Shown in pieces: positions 32,561 to 39,476 of a stretch of 46,268 nucleotides of DNA. The position numbers were made by a program, and so were the translations under genes. The notes beneath the pieces were generated by a model. That model did not search any database and had not been told where the DNA came from. It worked only from the letters and a program-made list of their open reading frames with translations. The DNA comes from a virus. The stretch is from the IMG/VR virus record IMGVR_UViG_3300042469_000176, positions 1 to 46,268 of that record. The stretch is one strand, 5' to 3'. How positions within the stretch are numbered: position 1 is the first letter of the stretch; each line of letters starts with the position of its first letter.

Positions 32561-33115
32561 ACTATTTCCTTCTTCCGTAACGGATTCTGTAACCAGGTCG
32601 GCCACAAAACCTTTGCCAATATAGCTTTCATACAGGGAAATAAACTTTCCGCCTGCGCCAGCTACAGTCACAACATCAAGACTAGTCAAAGCATCTTCAA
32701 CCAAAGACTCAACAATGTAACCTTCACGACCCTCAGCTTCACCCATACGAGTGTTACCAAGAGCGCTAATCGACAAACCCACATCACCAGCCATCTCACG
32801 AATGATAGGCGCATAATGTGAGTAAAATTCAACATCTGCATACAAAGCGTTCTCCATGAAAATCGCGTCAGAAACCAGCTTACCGGCCAACTGATGAACG
32901 TCACGCTCAGGACGATCAGAAGTCTCTGAACGTGAAGGGTGATTCATAAACACTTTAGTTCCAGCTTTAAAAACTTTAGGACCAAAAGATTCCAACATTT
33001 GAGAACCATAATAGCCAGAAGAACCCCAGCCTGATTCAATAACTTTTACACGCCACTTATTGCCAGCAGACAAAGGCGCACTGAAATCGATGCTCTCATT
33101 AAGCGCAATAGTCAT
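32123..33115 (-). CDS. Capsid maturation protease fused to scaffold (330 aa)
   Basis: The first ~180 residues are protease-like: KVFMNHPSR gives a candidate catalytic His, GDVGLSISALG a candidate Ser, and SLDVVTVAGAGG a conserved end. From about 190 the sequence is long, acidic and helical (KEELEAAVADLKSTLVEAI and onward, ending in RISGIRK), as in scaffold domains. It lies between portal and capsid genes. An internal in-frame start at residue 186 has its own Shine-Dalgarno. The protease would remove the scaffold once the procapsid is complete. Confidence 0.8.
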   Translation of the reverse strand: MTIALNESIDFSAPLSAGNKWRVKVIESGWGSSGYYGSQMLESFGPKVFKAGTKVFMNHPSRSETSDRPERDVHQLAGKLVSDAIFMENALYADVEFYSHYAPIIREMAGDVGLSISALGNTRMGEAEGREGYIVESLVEDALTSLDVVTVAGAGGKFISLYESYIGKGFVADLVTESVTEEGNSMSITKEELEAAVADLKSTLVEAISPLVESVSVLVEAAAPVEGEEIETDGEEAPALDPVEVAEKFNESGLPKIALQRVAETLKSETNTKSVEELIEAEKAYADSLRESIATPTTEVVGVVHEAGKSASNPANEYDEIIARISGIRK

Positions 33116-33142
33116 TCAAACTCCATCCAAATATCCTATATG

Positions 33143-33152
33143 TTATGATACC
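33143..33152 (-). promoter_or_regulatory. Late -10-like element GGTATCATAA before the protease gene
   Basis: The minus strand AAATGTGGTATCATAAC lies in the short gap after the portal stop, about 28 bases before the protease ATG. The same AAATGTGGTATYATA string occurs at 26404. No -35 is obvious. Confidence 0.45.
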
Positions 33153-33159
33153 ACATTTA

Positions 33160-34539
33160 TTAAACAGAAGGAGTGTCGTCATTCATGTCACGCAGATCAT
33201 TCGAATTATCTTGCATCGAACCAACAGCACCACTGTTGCCTTGAGAAGGCACAACGCTAGAAGAGCTATCCTGAGACATATCATCAGGCACACCCTCGCG
33301 CATCGCCATCACATCCAACTCATCCAAAACAGCATTACGATACTCATCAGGCCAAATCGCGTTAGACTCCTTAGCCAAGGCCAAAGACTGCAACTGGCGG
33401 AACGAAGACTCATTCTCCATCTTAGGCCACTTAATAGTAGCTCTGCGCTCACCAAAAAACTTCAACACACGCATCAAATACAGTTCCCACAACTTTTGAC
33501 GAGCCTGCATAGCCTTAGTAGTTGGCACATCCAAAGTCTGTGCAACACCATAAGCGCCAGACGTGCCAGGATCAGACAGCAAAGCCACAACCGACAACTC
33601 CAAAGCAGAAGCAACCATAGCAGCCAAAGGTTTACCATTACCCAAATCAACACTGTTAGAAGTACGAGGCAAAGCCGACAACTCCATGTCCGCACCCATA
33701 ATAGCCATCGAACCAGCCTGAGAAGGAGTAGCAATAGTAGCTGCAGCAGCCTGTGCACCACCCTTAGTTTTAGCCTTCAACTGCCAAGCAAACATTGACA
33801 AAGCCTTCAAAATGCGAGACCCATCCTTCAAATACTCATTATAAGCATTAGCCCAAGGGAAAGCAGCCAAACAGTCAGGAACACCCCAAACAGTACCAAC
33901 ACGCTTATTAACAACAAAAGGAAACATAGTCTTAGAAAAATCGACAGGCTGATTCTGAATCAAACGAACCATCATAGGATTCTCATAAACATCAACCGGA
34001 TACCAAACATGCATCGCCTTAGACGAACCATCCAACTCGACACGAGACCAAGAACGGCGAATAAAACGCAAAGACTCAGAATCGTCAGGATCAGTCACCC
34101 AACCAGTAATCTCCTTAAAAGGAACACGCTGCAAACGCTTCGAAGAATTATCACCCAAAATAAAAAACTGACCAGAAGTAAAATTGGCCCGCTCATTAAT
34201 AACCATAGCCTCATTAGAAAACAAAGCACCCTGATTATAAGCATCATCAATCAAAGACTGAACACGACGCGAAGAAACATTCTGAATCTGCACACCACGA
34301 CCAAAAATGTAAGACGTGCGCAAACCCAAACCGCGCTTCAACAACGGATTACCATCAGTCTTCTCAGACAGCCTAGCAGAAACCGAATGCAACTGCTCCA
34401 AAGTAAAAGCATCAGGCAAAGAATCAGCCGTACCCAACAAAGACCAACCATCAGCCTCAATACTCAACAAAGAACGATACATGTCACCATAAGACTCGCT
34501 CAAGTTAGCAGACTGCTCAAAATCATCAAAATTGTTCAC
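33160..34539 (-). CDS. Portal protein (459 aa)
   Basis: It lies between the large terminase and the protease gene. The GTG at 34539 has GGGAG five bases upstream and is preferred over a TTG at 34551. The sequence has portal features: LKRGLGLRTSYIFGRGVQI in the wing, a Pro-rich MFPFVVNKRVGTVWGVPD strand region, a KDGSRILKALSMFAWQLKAK stem helix and a long Ala-rich helix before DPGTSGAYG. The C-terminus is Ser/Asn/Asp-rich and unstructured. It forms the dodecameric DNA channel of the head. Confidence 0.85.
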   Translation of the reverse strand: MNNFDDFEQSANLSESYGDMYRSLLSIEADGWSLLGTADSLPDAFTLEQLHSVSARLSEKTDGNPLLKRGLGLRTSYIFGRGVQIQNVSSRRVQSLIDDAYNQGALFSNEAMVINERANFTSGQFFILGDNSSKRLQRVPFKEITGWVTDPDDSESLRFIRRSWSRVELDGSSKAMHVWYPVDVYENPMMVRLIQNQPVDFSKTMFPFVVNKRVGTVWGVPDCLAAFPWANAYNEYLKDGSRILKALSMFAWQLKAKTKGGAQAAAATIATPSQAGSMAIMGADMELSALPRTSNSVDLGNGKPLAAMVASALELSVVALLSDPGTSGAYGVAQTLDVPTTKAMQARQKLWELYLMRVLKFFGERRATIKWPKMENESSFRQLQSLALAKESNAIWPDEYRNAVLDELDVMAMREGVPDDMSQDSSSSVVPSQGNSGAVGSMQDNSNDLRDMNDDTPSV

Positions 34540-34564
34540 AAAAACTCCCAAAAATATGTTAAAA

Positions 34565-34574
34565 CTATTCTACC
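34565..34574 (-). promoter_or_regulatory. -10-like element GGTAGAATAG before the portal gene
   Basis: Minus strand GTGGTAGAATAG overlaps the last codons of the terminase gene, 25 bases before the portal GTG. It resembles the other GGTA-t-aATAG elements of the late region. Confidence 0.35.
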
Positions 34575-36081
34575 ACGACCAAGAACTATAGAAAGGAAAC
34601 ACCCCATCCACATCCTCAACATCAACCCAAACCTTATCACCAGGCCGAGACCCATTAAAAGGCCCATTCAACAAACGCGACATATCCAACACCGCATACA
34701 TAGCAGCATCCAAACGGTCCGGAGACTTCATACCGCGAGCGCGCATATCATCCTTCGACTCAATCTGAATAGAACCCTTAGCCGAAAACTTATACTTAAT
34801 CGCCATCATCTCATCCAACAAATCCTTATCATACAAATCAAGATCCAACTGGCCCAAAACCATAGCCTCCCTAAAAGAATCATAACCAGCAGCACGAGCA
34901 TTCAACCAACGCGTATTATCAGGAGAAGCAGCAGCACCCACAACAGAAATCACCACATACTTACCCTCACACATCGCCGCCAACATATCCACAATCGGCG
35001 CACCCAAACCAGTGCCATCCACACGAACCTCAGACGCAGACAAACCAACAGCCAACTCATGAATCCTATTCGCAGACTCCACAGCATTCGCCTTCGACCA
35101 AGTAGCAACATGCCTCAACCGGCCACCACGATTCGAATAAACAACCGAATCATCCCCACCAAAACGAGCCACATCCACACCCAACACAACAGGCACAGCC
35201 AAATCCTCAACAATATCACAATCCACAGCCGAATCAATCGCAACCTGCGAAAAGAACGTCGTATCATCCTCATCAGGAAACTCAGCCAAAATCTTAGACT
35301 TATAACGCGCCGAATCCACACCCCAAGCAACCGACTGCCTCTCAACCCAAGTAGGCTGAATCAACAACGGCTTCAACTCCTCCGGAACCCACTCACCAGT
35401 AAAATTCGGCGTATCAAACGCAGAAATCTTAATCTTATTCCAAGTATCATCCTCACGAAAAATCCTATGAAACTCAGTACCACGCCTATCCGGATTACCA
35501 ATCGCCAAAACCCTAGAGTCAGCAGTAGTCGTAACAGCCTCAGCAGCAGTATACAAATCAACAGGAATACCACCAGCCTCATCCAACACCACAAAAACAA
35601 AACGACGGTGAATACCCTGAAACGCAGAAACAATATCAGTATCAGCCGGACGACGACCAAAACCAATCAACGTCCCATACTCATCATCCAACTTCCACTC
35701 CTCAGACTGATTAATATGCCCAGGCAAACTAAACCCACGCACAGCAGCAGCCTTATGATTATCCTTCAACTCACGAAACAACACACGAGCAATCTGAGGA
35801 TAAGTAGGAGCAGACGCAATCAACGCCACCTCATACGGATCATGCACAGCAATCCACCACGCACCCAAAATACCAGCCACAGCAGACTTACCAGCACCAT
35901 TACACGACACAACAGCAGTATGAGTATGATCAACCAAAGAACGACCAATCTCAGCCTGCTTAGACCACAACGTCTTACCCAAAACATCAGAAGCCCAAGC
36001 CACAGGATCAGTCAAATAAACAGAATTCTTAGACCGCTTACGCAAATCCGCAATCACACCATCAATCACACCATCAATCAT
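34570..36081 (-). CDS. Terminase large subunit (503 aa)
   Basis: ATPase motifs: Walker A SCNGAGKS at 59-66, Walker B FVFVVLDEAGG at 161-171 with Asp167 and Glu168, and coupling motif LAIGNPDR near 192. Nuclease domain: GVDVAR with Asp303, RVDGTGLG near 352 and DAAMYAVLD near 462. It packages DNA into the procapsid and cuts the concatemer. The first codons contain ATTGATGGTGTG in tandem, which gives in-frame starts at ATG 36081, GTG 36069 and GTG 36057. The gene overlaps the small subunit gene by eight bases. Sense-strand composition is strongly G+T-rich. Confidence 0.95.
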   Translation of the reverse strand: MIDGVIDGVIADLRKRSKNSVYLTDPVAWASDVLGKTLWSKQAEIGRSLVDHTHTAVVSCNGAGKSAVAGILGAWWIAVHDPYEVALIASAPTYPQIARVLFRELKDNHKAAAVRGFSLPGHINQSEEWKLDDEYGTLIGFGRRPADTDIVSAFQGIHRRFVFVVLDEAGGIPVDLYTAAEAVTTTADSRVLAIGNPDRRGTEFHRIFREDDTWNKIKISAFDTPNFTGEWVPEELKPLLIQPTWVERQSVAWGVDSARYKSKILAEFPDEDDTTFFSQVAIDSAVDCDIVEDLAVPVVLGVDVARFGGDDSVVYSNRGGRLRHVATWSKANAVESANRIHELAVGLSASEVRVDGTGLGAPIVDMLAAMCEGKYVVISVVGAAASPDNTRWLNARAAGYDSFREAMVLGQLDLDLYDKDLLDEMMAIKYKFSAKGSIQIESKDDMRARGMKSPDRLDAAMYAVLDMSRLLNGPFNGSRPGDKVWVDVEDVDGVFPFYSSWSW

Positions 36082-36568
36082 TCAACAACTCAGCCTTCGC
36101 CCTAAACAAACCCTCAGCCACCAACTCATCCAACTCATCACCAGACACCATCGGAAAACGCTCCTTCAACTCCCCCTTCGCAAAACCCAAAGCAGCATCC
36201 ATAGCCCTCAACAAAACACCCTGCTGAAACTCCGACAAACGCAAAACCTCAACATCCAACTCCACACGCTGAGAATCCAAACGACGACCAATCAACTCCA
36301 AAGTCTTCAACAACAAACGAGCCGAATCAGGATCCCTCAAACGCAACGCAGCATCCGACAAAGACTCCTTCAACTCCATCAACTCAAACAACAACAACTG
36401 ACGCTGCTCAACCTCAGACCAAACATCACGACGAGCCAACAAACCCTTAACATGCGCCAAAGCCTGAGCCGCAGGAATACCAGTCTTCCGCTCCATCTCC
36501 TCACCAGACTTACCAGAAGCAGCCAAACTAATCAAAGTCTCATCCAACAAAGACAACTCACCACTCAC
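36074..36568 (-). CDS. Terminase small subunit-like protein (164 aa)
   Basis: It lies directly before the large subunit. The N-terminus has a helix-turn-helix-like region (ISLAASGKSGEEMERKTGIP), followed by long helices (RQLLLFELMELKESLSD and ARLLLKTLELIGRRL) suitable for oligomerisation. The GTG start overlaps the upstream stop (GTGA) with GAGGG before it. It is expected to recognise the packaging site, which may be close by at about 36.78 kb. Confidence 0.75.
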   Translation of the reverse strand: MSGELSLLDETLISLAASGKSGEEMERKTGIPAAQALAHVKGLLARRDVWSEVEQRQLLLFELMELKESLSDAALRLRDPDSARLLLKTLELIGRRLDSQRVELDVEVLRLSEFQQGVLLRAMDAALGFAKGELKERFPMVSGDELDELVAEGLFRAKAELLND

Positions 36569-36720
36569 AGGCCAGTCACCCTCTTCAAACCATCCACCTT
36601 AACCTCCAACTCCTTAACAGCCAAAAACACCAAATAAACCATATCAGCAACCTCCCTCAAAGAAGGCTCCTTAACCTCATCCTCAACAACAGGCTCATCA
36701 TCACCAATAGACCTAGACAC
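36565..36720 (-). CDS. Small protein heading the late operon (51 aa)
   Basis: The GTG at 36720 has a perfect GGAGG seven bases upstream, so it is favoured over the GTG at 36765. The 51-aa product is acidic near the start (DDEPVVEDEVKEP) and ends in an amphipathic helix (MVYLVFLAVKELEVKVDGLK). It is the first gene of the late operon and is coupled to the small terminase gene. Function unknown. Confidence 0.65.
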   Translation of the reverse strand: MSRSIGDDEPVVEDEVKEPSLREVADMVYLVFLAVKELEVKVDGLKRVTGL

Positions 36721-36769
36721 CCAAAAACCTCCAAAAAATACACGAAAAATTTTTTTCAACAACACACCA

Positions 36770-36775
36770 ATAATA
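36770..36775 (-). promoter_or_regulatory. -10-like TATTAT ahead of the late operon
   Basis: Minus strand TGTGTTATTATTGG lies about 50 bases before the first late gene, placing a transcript start at about 36763. No -35 is clear. It is at the border where strand composition flips. Confidence 0.4.
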
Positions 36776-36881
36776 ACACAAAAAACCCAAAAACCTTTAA
36801 AAAACGCATACGTAGGGAGAGAGGGGGTGCTGATGTTGTGTGTGCTAATAAAATGATTTCTTTGGGTTGGCCGTCTTGGGC
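36776..36881. other. Composition switch region, candidate packaging site or origin
   Basis: About 100 bases without a gene. The plus strand changes from A/C-rich (AACACAAAAAACCCAAAAAC) to G/T-rich (GTAGGGAGAGAGGGGGTG, then GTTGTGTGTGC) around GCATACGTAGGG. It lies between the small terminase end of the late operon and the terminator of the accessory operon, the normal place of cos or pac. No iteron set or known cos sequence was recognised. Confidence 0.4.
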
Positions 36882-36915
36882 AAAAAAAATCCCCGAGCTT
36901 TTTACGGCCCGGGGA
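36882..36915 (-). terminator. Terminator of the accessory minus-strand operon
   Basis: TCCCCGAGC (36890-36898) and GCCCGGGGA (36907-36915) pair with a single mismatch; the minus strand continues with TTTTTTTTG. It follows the stop of the second DUF669-type gene by about 20 bases. Confidence 0.9.
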
Positions 36916-36934
36916 CTTTGTTTTGGTGCGGTTG

Positions 36935-37354
36935 TTACTTGACGAAGTTGGCGATTTGGTTTTGCTTTGTGCCTGGCATGTCGCGTCGTTCTTGGACTGT
37001 CACGTTTGCTCGAACGGTCTTGCCTACCAACTTTTCGTGGTCTTTGATGAGCACAGCATTGGTGATGTTTAGCGCCTGCACTAGGCTGACTCTGGACATC
37101 TGCACGAACTGGATTGCACCTTTGGGTGAGGTTTCGTCGACTGCGAAGAGTGGCACGAGCTTGTAGAGGCGACGGTTTGTTACGGTCTTGAACTGAAAGT
37201 TCAGACCGGGTTCGCCTGCGAACTTCGATGAGTCTCCGAAGGTCTTGAATTCCACACTCACAATTTCTAGGTCATACACGCCAGCTTTGAGTGGTTCGTA
37301 GTTTGTGGCTACGATTGCTGAGTCGTCTGGAATTACGATGTTGCTCTTGGTCAT
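36935..37354 (-). CDS. Second DUF669-like ssDNA-binding protein (139 aa)
   Basis: Start ATG with AAGGAG upstream; the longer frame to 37399 enters the leader hairpin. The sequence YEPLKAGVYDLEIVSVE, then LNFQFKTVTNRRLYKLVPLF, parallels YAPLPEGTYNANVFEVEI and NRRLFTYIPLYP in the protein encoded at 3988-4455, so both look like DUF669-type OB-fold proteins, diverged. It lacks the acidic DDLWA tail. It is preceded by leader element A and ends at a strong terminator, so it is separately controlled from the replication operon. Confidence 0.65.
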   Translation of the reverse strand: MTKSNIVIPDDSAIVATNYEPLKAGVYDLEIVSVEFKTFGDSSKFAGEPGLNFQFKTVTNRRLYKLVPLFAVDETSPKGAIQFVQMSRVSLVQALNITNAVLIKDHEKLVGKTVRANVTVQERRDMPGTKQNQIANFVK

Positions 37355-37376
37355 TTCTTTACTCCTTGTTTGGTTT

Positions 37377-37440
37377 GGGGTCCGAGCGCGCTTGCTCAAC
37401 CCTCATAAGATACTACTGAGAGACAGCGGCGAAGGACCCC
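37377..37440 (-). ncRNA. Structured leader element A (5' leader of the second DUF669-like gene)
   Basis: On the minus strand GGGGTCC (37440-37434) pairs perfectly with GGACCCC (37383-37377). Inside are the core TTCGCCGCTGTCTCT, a helix CTCTC/GAGGG and a hairpin GAGC/GCTC. An A/C-rich, G-free linker (AAACCAAAC) leads to AAGGAG and the ATG at 37354. Two homologous copies lie at 38180 and 41237. TAAACT followed by TTCCACAAAA lies 5' of it. Confidence 0.7.
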
Positions 37441-37463
37441 TGCTTTTGACTTTTGTGGAAAGT

Positions 37464-37688
37464 TTAGCGGTTCCACTGTTTTACTAATACAGCGATTCCA
37501 ATGCCTGATGTTGCCAGGATTGCTACGCTGTAGAACCCTACCATGATTAGTTGGTAGTGTTGGTAGGTTGGGCCGCCCCATTGTAACTGTTGGGTTACGA
37601 TGATGTCGGCGTTGTTTACTAGGTCGGTTTGGATGCTGGATGCTAGCCACCATGAGAATAGTGCTAGTGTTGCGAGTGCTGTTTTCAT
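37464..37688 (-). CDS. Small membrane protein (74 aa)
   Basis: ATG overlaps the previous gene (ATGA). The N-terminus KTALATLALFSWWLASS resembles a signal sequence or membrane anchor, residues ~20-45 are polar, and residues ~49-70 form a second hydrophobic segment (MVGFYSVAILATSGIGIAV), with a short basic end. Most likely a two-pass or secreted-then-anchored membrane protein. Function unknown. Confidence 0.65.
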   Translation of the reverse strand: MKTALATLALFSWWLASSIQTDLVNNADIIVTQQLQWGGPTYQHYQLIMVGFYSVAILATSGIGIAVLVKQWNR

Positions 37689-37981
37689 TGGTTGTTTACC
37701 CATTTCTGCCAGTCGGCTTTCTTGATTCCCCAGTATTCCCAGGGGTTTAGTGTTTCGTATTCCCACATCATTGAGTTGCTGTATGATAGGAATCTTTTTG
37801 GCGTGTTGCGTTCGCCTGTGATTCGTATACATTTTGGAAATATTTCTGATTCGCGTAGGTCCCAAATGCGTACGACTCGTGTCTTGTAACTGGCTTGTCG
37901 CTTGTATACGTATTCTTTTTTTCTACGCATGATGACATAATCGCCTTCGCGTATGTCTTCTGCATTGATTAGCGCACCCAT
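37685..37981 (-). CDS. Hypothetical protein (98 aa)
   Basis: ATG with AAAGGATAAA upstream, overlapping the gene before by about a dozen bases. The product is basic and aromatic-rich (DYVIMRRKKEYVYKRQASYK, then WEYWGIKKADWQKW). The N-terminal EDIREGDYVIMR and the preceding gene's IDIGDWVKFI suggest related small SH3-like beta barrels. No known family. Confidence 0.65.
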   Translation of the reverse strand: MGALINAEDIREGDYVIMRRKKEYVYKRQASYKTRVVRIWDLRESEIFPKCIRITGERNTPKRFLSYSNSMMWEYETLNPWEYWGIKKADWQKWVNNQ

Positions 37982-38163
37982 TTTATCCTTTCAAGTGGGG
38001 TCCAGTATTTGCGGCTTGCGCTCGCAAAGATTAGTGCTTTACTGCCGTCGTGCGTGAATTGCACGATTCTGAAGATGGTTCCGTATGGTCCATCGTTTAT
38101 GAACTTTACCCAATCTCCTATGTCGATTGGTTGTCCAATTGCGTCCTTGTGTGGACTTGGCAT
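37969..38163 (-). CDS. Hypothetical small beta-barrel protein (64 aa)
   Basis: ATG with AAAGGAG upstream. The 64-aa sequence has GQPIDIGDWVKFINDGPYGT, then FRIVQFTHDGSKALIF, an alternating pattern typical of KOW/SH3-like small barrels. It is the first gene after leader element B and so heads a three-gene operon. No function can be named. Confidence 0.65.
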   Translation of the reverse strand: MPSPHKDAIGQPIDIGDWVKFINDGPYGTIFRIVQFTHDGSKALIFASASRKYWTPLERIKWVR

Positions 38164-38179
38164 TGGTTCTCCTTTGGTT

Positions 38180-38241
38180 GGGGGCGAGCAGGCTTACCCA
38201 CCCTTCGAAAGGTTCCAGTAAGAGACAGCCGCGAAGCCCCC
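38180..38241 (-). ncRNA. Structured leader element B
   Basis: GGGGGC (38241-38236) pairs with GCCCCC (38185-38180). The core TTCGCGGCTGTCTCT, helix CTCTT/AAGGG and hairpin GGGT/GCTC keep the pairing of element A with changed bases (C-G to U-A in one helix, A-U to G-U and C-G to U-G in the other). A G-free linker and AAAGGAG lead to the ATG at 38163. Upstream TAAAAT followed by TTTCCACAAAA is a likely promoter part. Confidence 0.7.
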
Positions 38242-38335
38242 TTGCGCTACCTGGACTTGACCTGTATTGTGCGGTAGGTGGTTTTTGTGGAAAATTTTAG
38301 GGTTTTGTTTGTGCCTTGTTAGGGGCGTTGTTGGG

Positions 38336-38368
38336 TAAAAAAAGTGGGCGGTTTTTACGCGCCCACTT
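38336..38368 (-). terminator. Terminator between accessory operons
   Basis: AAGTGGGCG (38342-38350) and CGCCCACTT (38360-38368) are perfectly complementary with a nine-base loop, and the minus strand continues with TTTTTTTACCC. It ends the operon that starts at the amidoligase gene and isolates leader B. Confidence 0.92.
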
Positions 38369-38372
38369 GTTT

Positions 38373-38558
38373 TTATTCGGTTAGTCCGTCGATGATTGCG
38401 ATTGCCATTGTTAGGCCGTCTACATACCCTGACGAGTATTCATCTATTGCTGTTCTCTCTGCCTCGTTGCGTTCGTCAATGAGGTTTTGAATGTTTGCTT
38501 GTAATTCTTTGAGATATTCTAGTTTTATCTCTGTGCTGTTGTAGATATTTTTGATCAT
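38373..38558 (-). CDS. Hypothetical protein (61 aa)
   Basis: 61 aa, helical: IKLEYLKELQANIQNLIDER could form a coiled coil, and the C-terminus has SSGYVDGLTMAIAIID. The ATG overlaps the stop of the gene before it. Last gene ahead of the terminator at 38336. No recognised family. Confidence 0.65.
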   Translation of the reverse strand: MIKNIYNSTEIKLEYLKELQANIQNLIDERNEAERTAIDEYSSGYVDGLTMAIAIIDGLTE

Positions 38559-38725
38559 TCAACACCTGTTTCGTCGATTGAGTATTCGATTGCGTATTTG
38601 ACATTTTTGGAGTTTGCTATTTCTCCGTCGTTGTCAAGATATTCACGTAGAAGCTGTTCGGCTTCTTCGCTGTTGTTTGCTAACACTTTGTGTAGTGTTG
38701 TTTCTGTGAAGTAGAAGTATTTCAT
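38555..38725 (-). CDS. Hypothetical acidic protein (56 aa)
   Basis: The ATG at 38725 has GGAGGAAAC upstream, a strong signal; a much longer in-frame extension to 38971 lies over another gene and is rejected. The product is 56 aa, acidic, with HKVLANNSEEAEQLLREYLD and an end DETGVE. Small acidic proteins of this operon might be substrates or inhibitors, but this is speculative. Confidence 0.65.
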   Translation of the reverse strand: MKYFYFTETTLHKVLANNSEEAEQLLREYLDNDGEIANSKNVKYAIEYSIDETGVE

Positions 38726-38925
38726 TCTGTTTCCTCCCAGTAGGCTAAGTTTTCGCCACGTAGGATTGCTAGCACGTAACCGATTCTTTCGTAGTCTGGC
38801 AGGACTCCGAGCACTTCCCATTGATGAGCTGTTAATGCTCGATGGTTGAATGTTACGATGTCGGATTGTTGTGACCAGTGGCCTTCGTCTGTGACGAAGG
38901 CTGTTGGTTGAATGTTTACTGGCAT
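38722..38925 (-). CDS. Hypothetical protein (67 aa)
   Basis: 67 aa from an ATG with GAGGAACTC upstream, overlapping the previous gene by one base. It contains QPTAFVTDEGHWSQQSDIV, then LTAHQWEVLGVLPDYERIGY, with several Trp residues, and ends in acidic EETE. No family recognised. Confidence 0.65.
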   Translation of the reverse strand: MPVNIQPTAFVTDEGHWSQQSDIVTFNHRALTAHQWEVLGVLPDYERIGYVLAILRGENLAYWEETE

Positions 38926-39230
38926 TAGATGAGTTCCTCTTCATCGATTGTTGCTTCGCTGTCTGGCACATAGCGGATGTAGACTGTCCAGGATTTTTTG
39001 TCTGGATGGTTTACTGCTAGGTTGTTGCCGCCTCGTAGCGCGACTTCAATGTTGTCGAATCGTTCTTTCATTCGATACATTGTGGTTGAGTTGTTGATTA
39101 CTTCTGGATACTCTGCCCATTGGTTTGGGTGTTTGTAGAGTTCCTCAATGAATTCGGTGAATTTGTTGAGGTGGTTGCGTCTGCCATCTCTGGCTTGCAC
39201 TTCGTTGTCTGGTACGAATTTGAGTTTCAT
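38925..39230 (-). CDS. Hypothetical protein (101 aa)
   Basis: 101 aa with CGAGGACTC upstream of the ATG and one-base overlaps on both sides. The N-terminal part is basic (ARDGRRNHLNKF), the C-terminus strand-rich and acidic (SWTVYIRYVP, then IDEEELI). No known domain. Confidence 0.65.
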   Translation of the reverse strand: MKLKFVPDNEVQARDGRRNHLNKFTEFIEELYKHPNQWAEYPEVINNSTTMYRMKERFDNIEVALRGGNNLAVNHPDKKSWTVYIRYVPDSEATIDEEELI

Positions 39231-39448
39231 TAGAATGAGTCCTCGTCTAGTTCTAGTAGGTTTGGTGTTTCGTATAGTTCTTCACACCAGTCGATTAGTT
39301 CGTCGTGTGTGATGATGTCTTGCGCATATCTTATGATGTGTGAAAACAGTTCTTCGTTTTTGGTGAAGCTGATTTCGTCTGTATCGTACCAGTCGCAGAG
39401 GTCTGCAATTACTGTATCGATTTTGATTTGGAGTTCTAATGCGTCCAT
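39230..39448 (-). CDS. Hypothetical acidic protein (72 aa)
   Basis: 72 aa, very acidic (LCDWYDTDEISFTKNEELF and LIDWCEELYETPNLLELDED), all helical by pattern. AAGGAATGATACAAA precedes the ATG, and a GC-clamped hairpin (39477-39502) lies 30 bases upstream. It comes immediately after the amidoligase gene. Acidic DNA mimic or enzyme partner roles are possible but unsupported. Confidence 0.65.
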   Translation of the reverse strand: MDALELQIKIDTVIADLCDWYDTDEISFTKNEELFSHIIRYAQDIITHDELIDWCEELYETPNLLELDEDSF

Positions 39449-39476
39449 TTTGTATCATTCCTTAGGGTTGGGTTGT

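Noticed and set aside
33145-33798. 217-codon antisense frame over the portal gene
   Set aside because: Same composition effect; no start signal or domain, while the portal frame is supported.
34009-36105. 698-codon open frame on the plus strand, antisense to terminase and portal
   Set aside because: Its product is a low-complexity Arg/Thr/Ile/Asn/Gln/Ser string without domains. It is explained by the extreme G+T bias of the sense genes, which rarely use TTA, CTA and TCA, the codons whose complements are stops. The opposite strand has terminase and portal motifs.
36776-36881. A defined cos site
   Set aside because: The place fits, but no overhang or known cos consensus can be read from sequence alone, so only a candidate region is listed.
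38726-38971. Upstream extension of the 56-aa gene at 38555
   Set aside because: It runs antiparallel in sense to nothing but lies wholly over the next gene in another frame; GGAGG at the ATG 38725 marks the real start.
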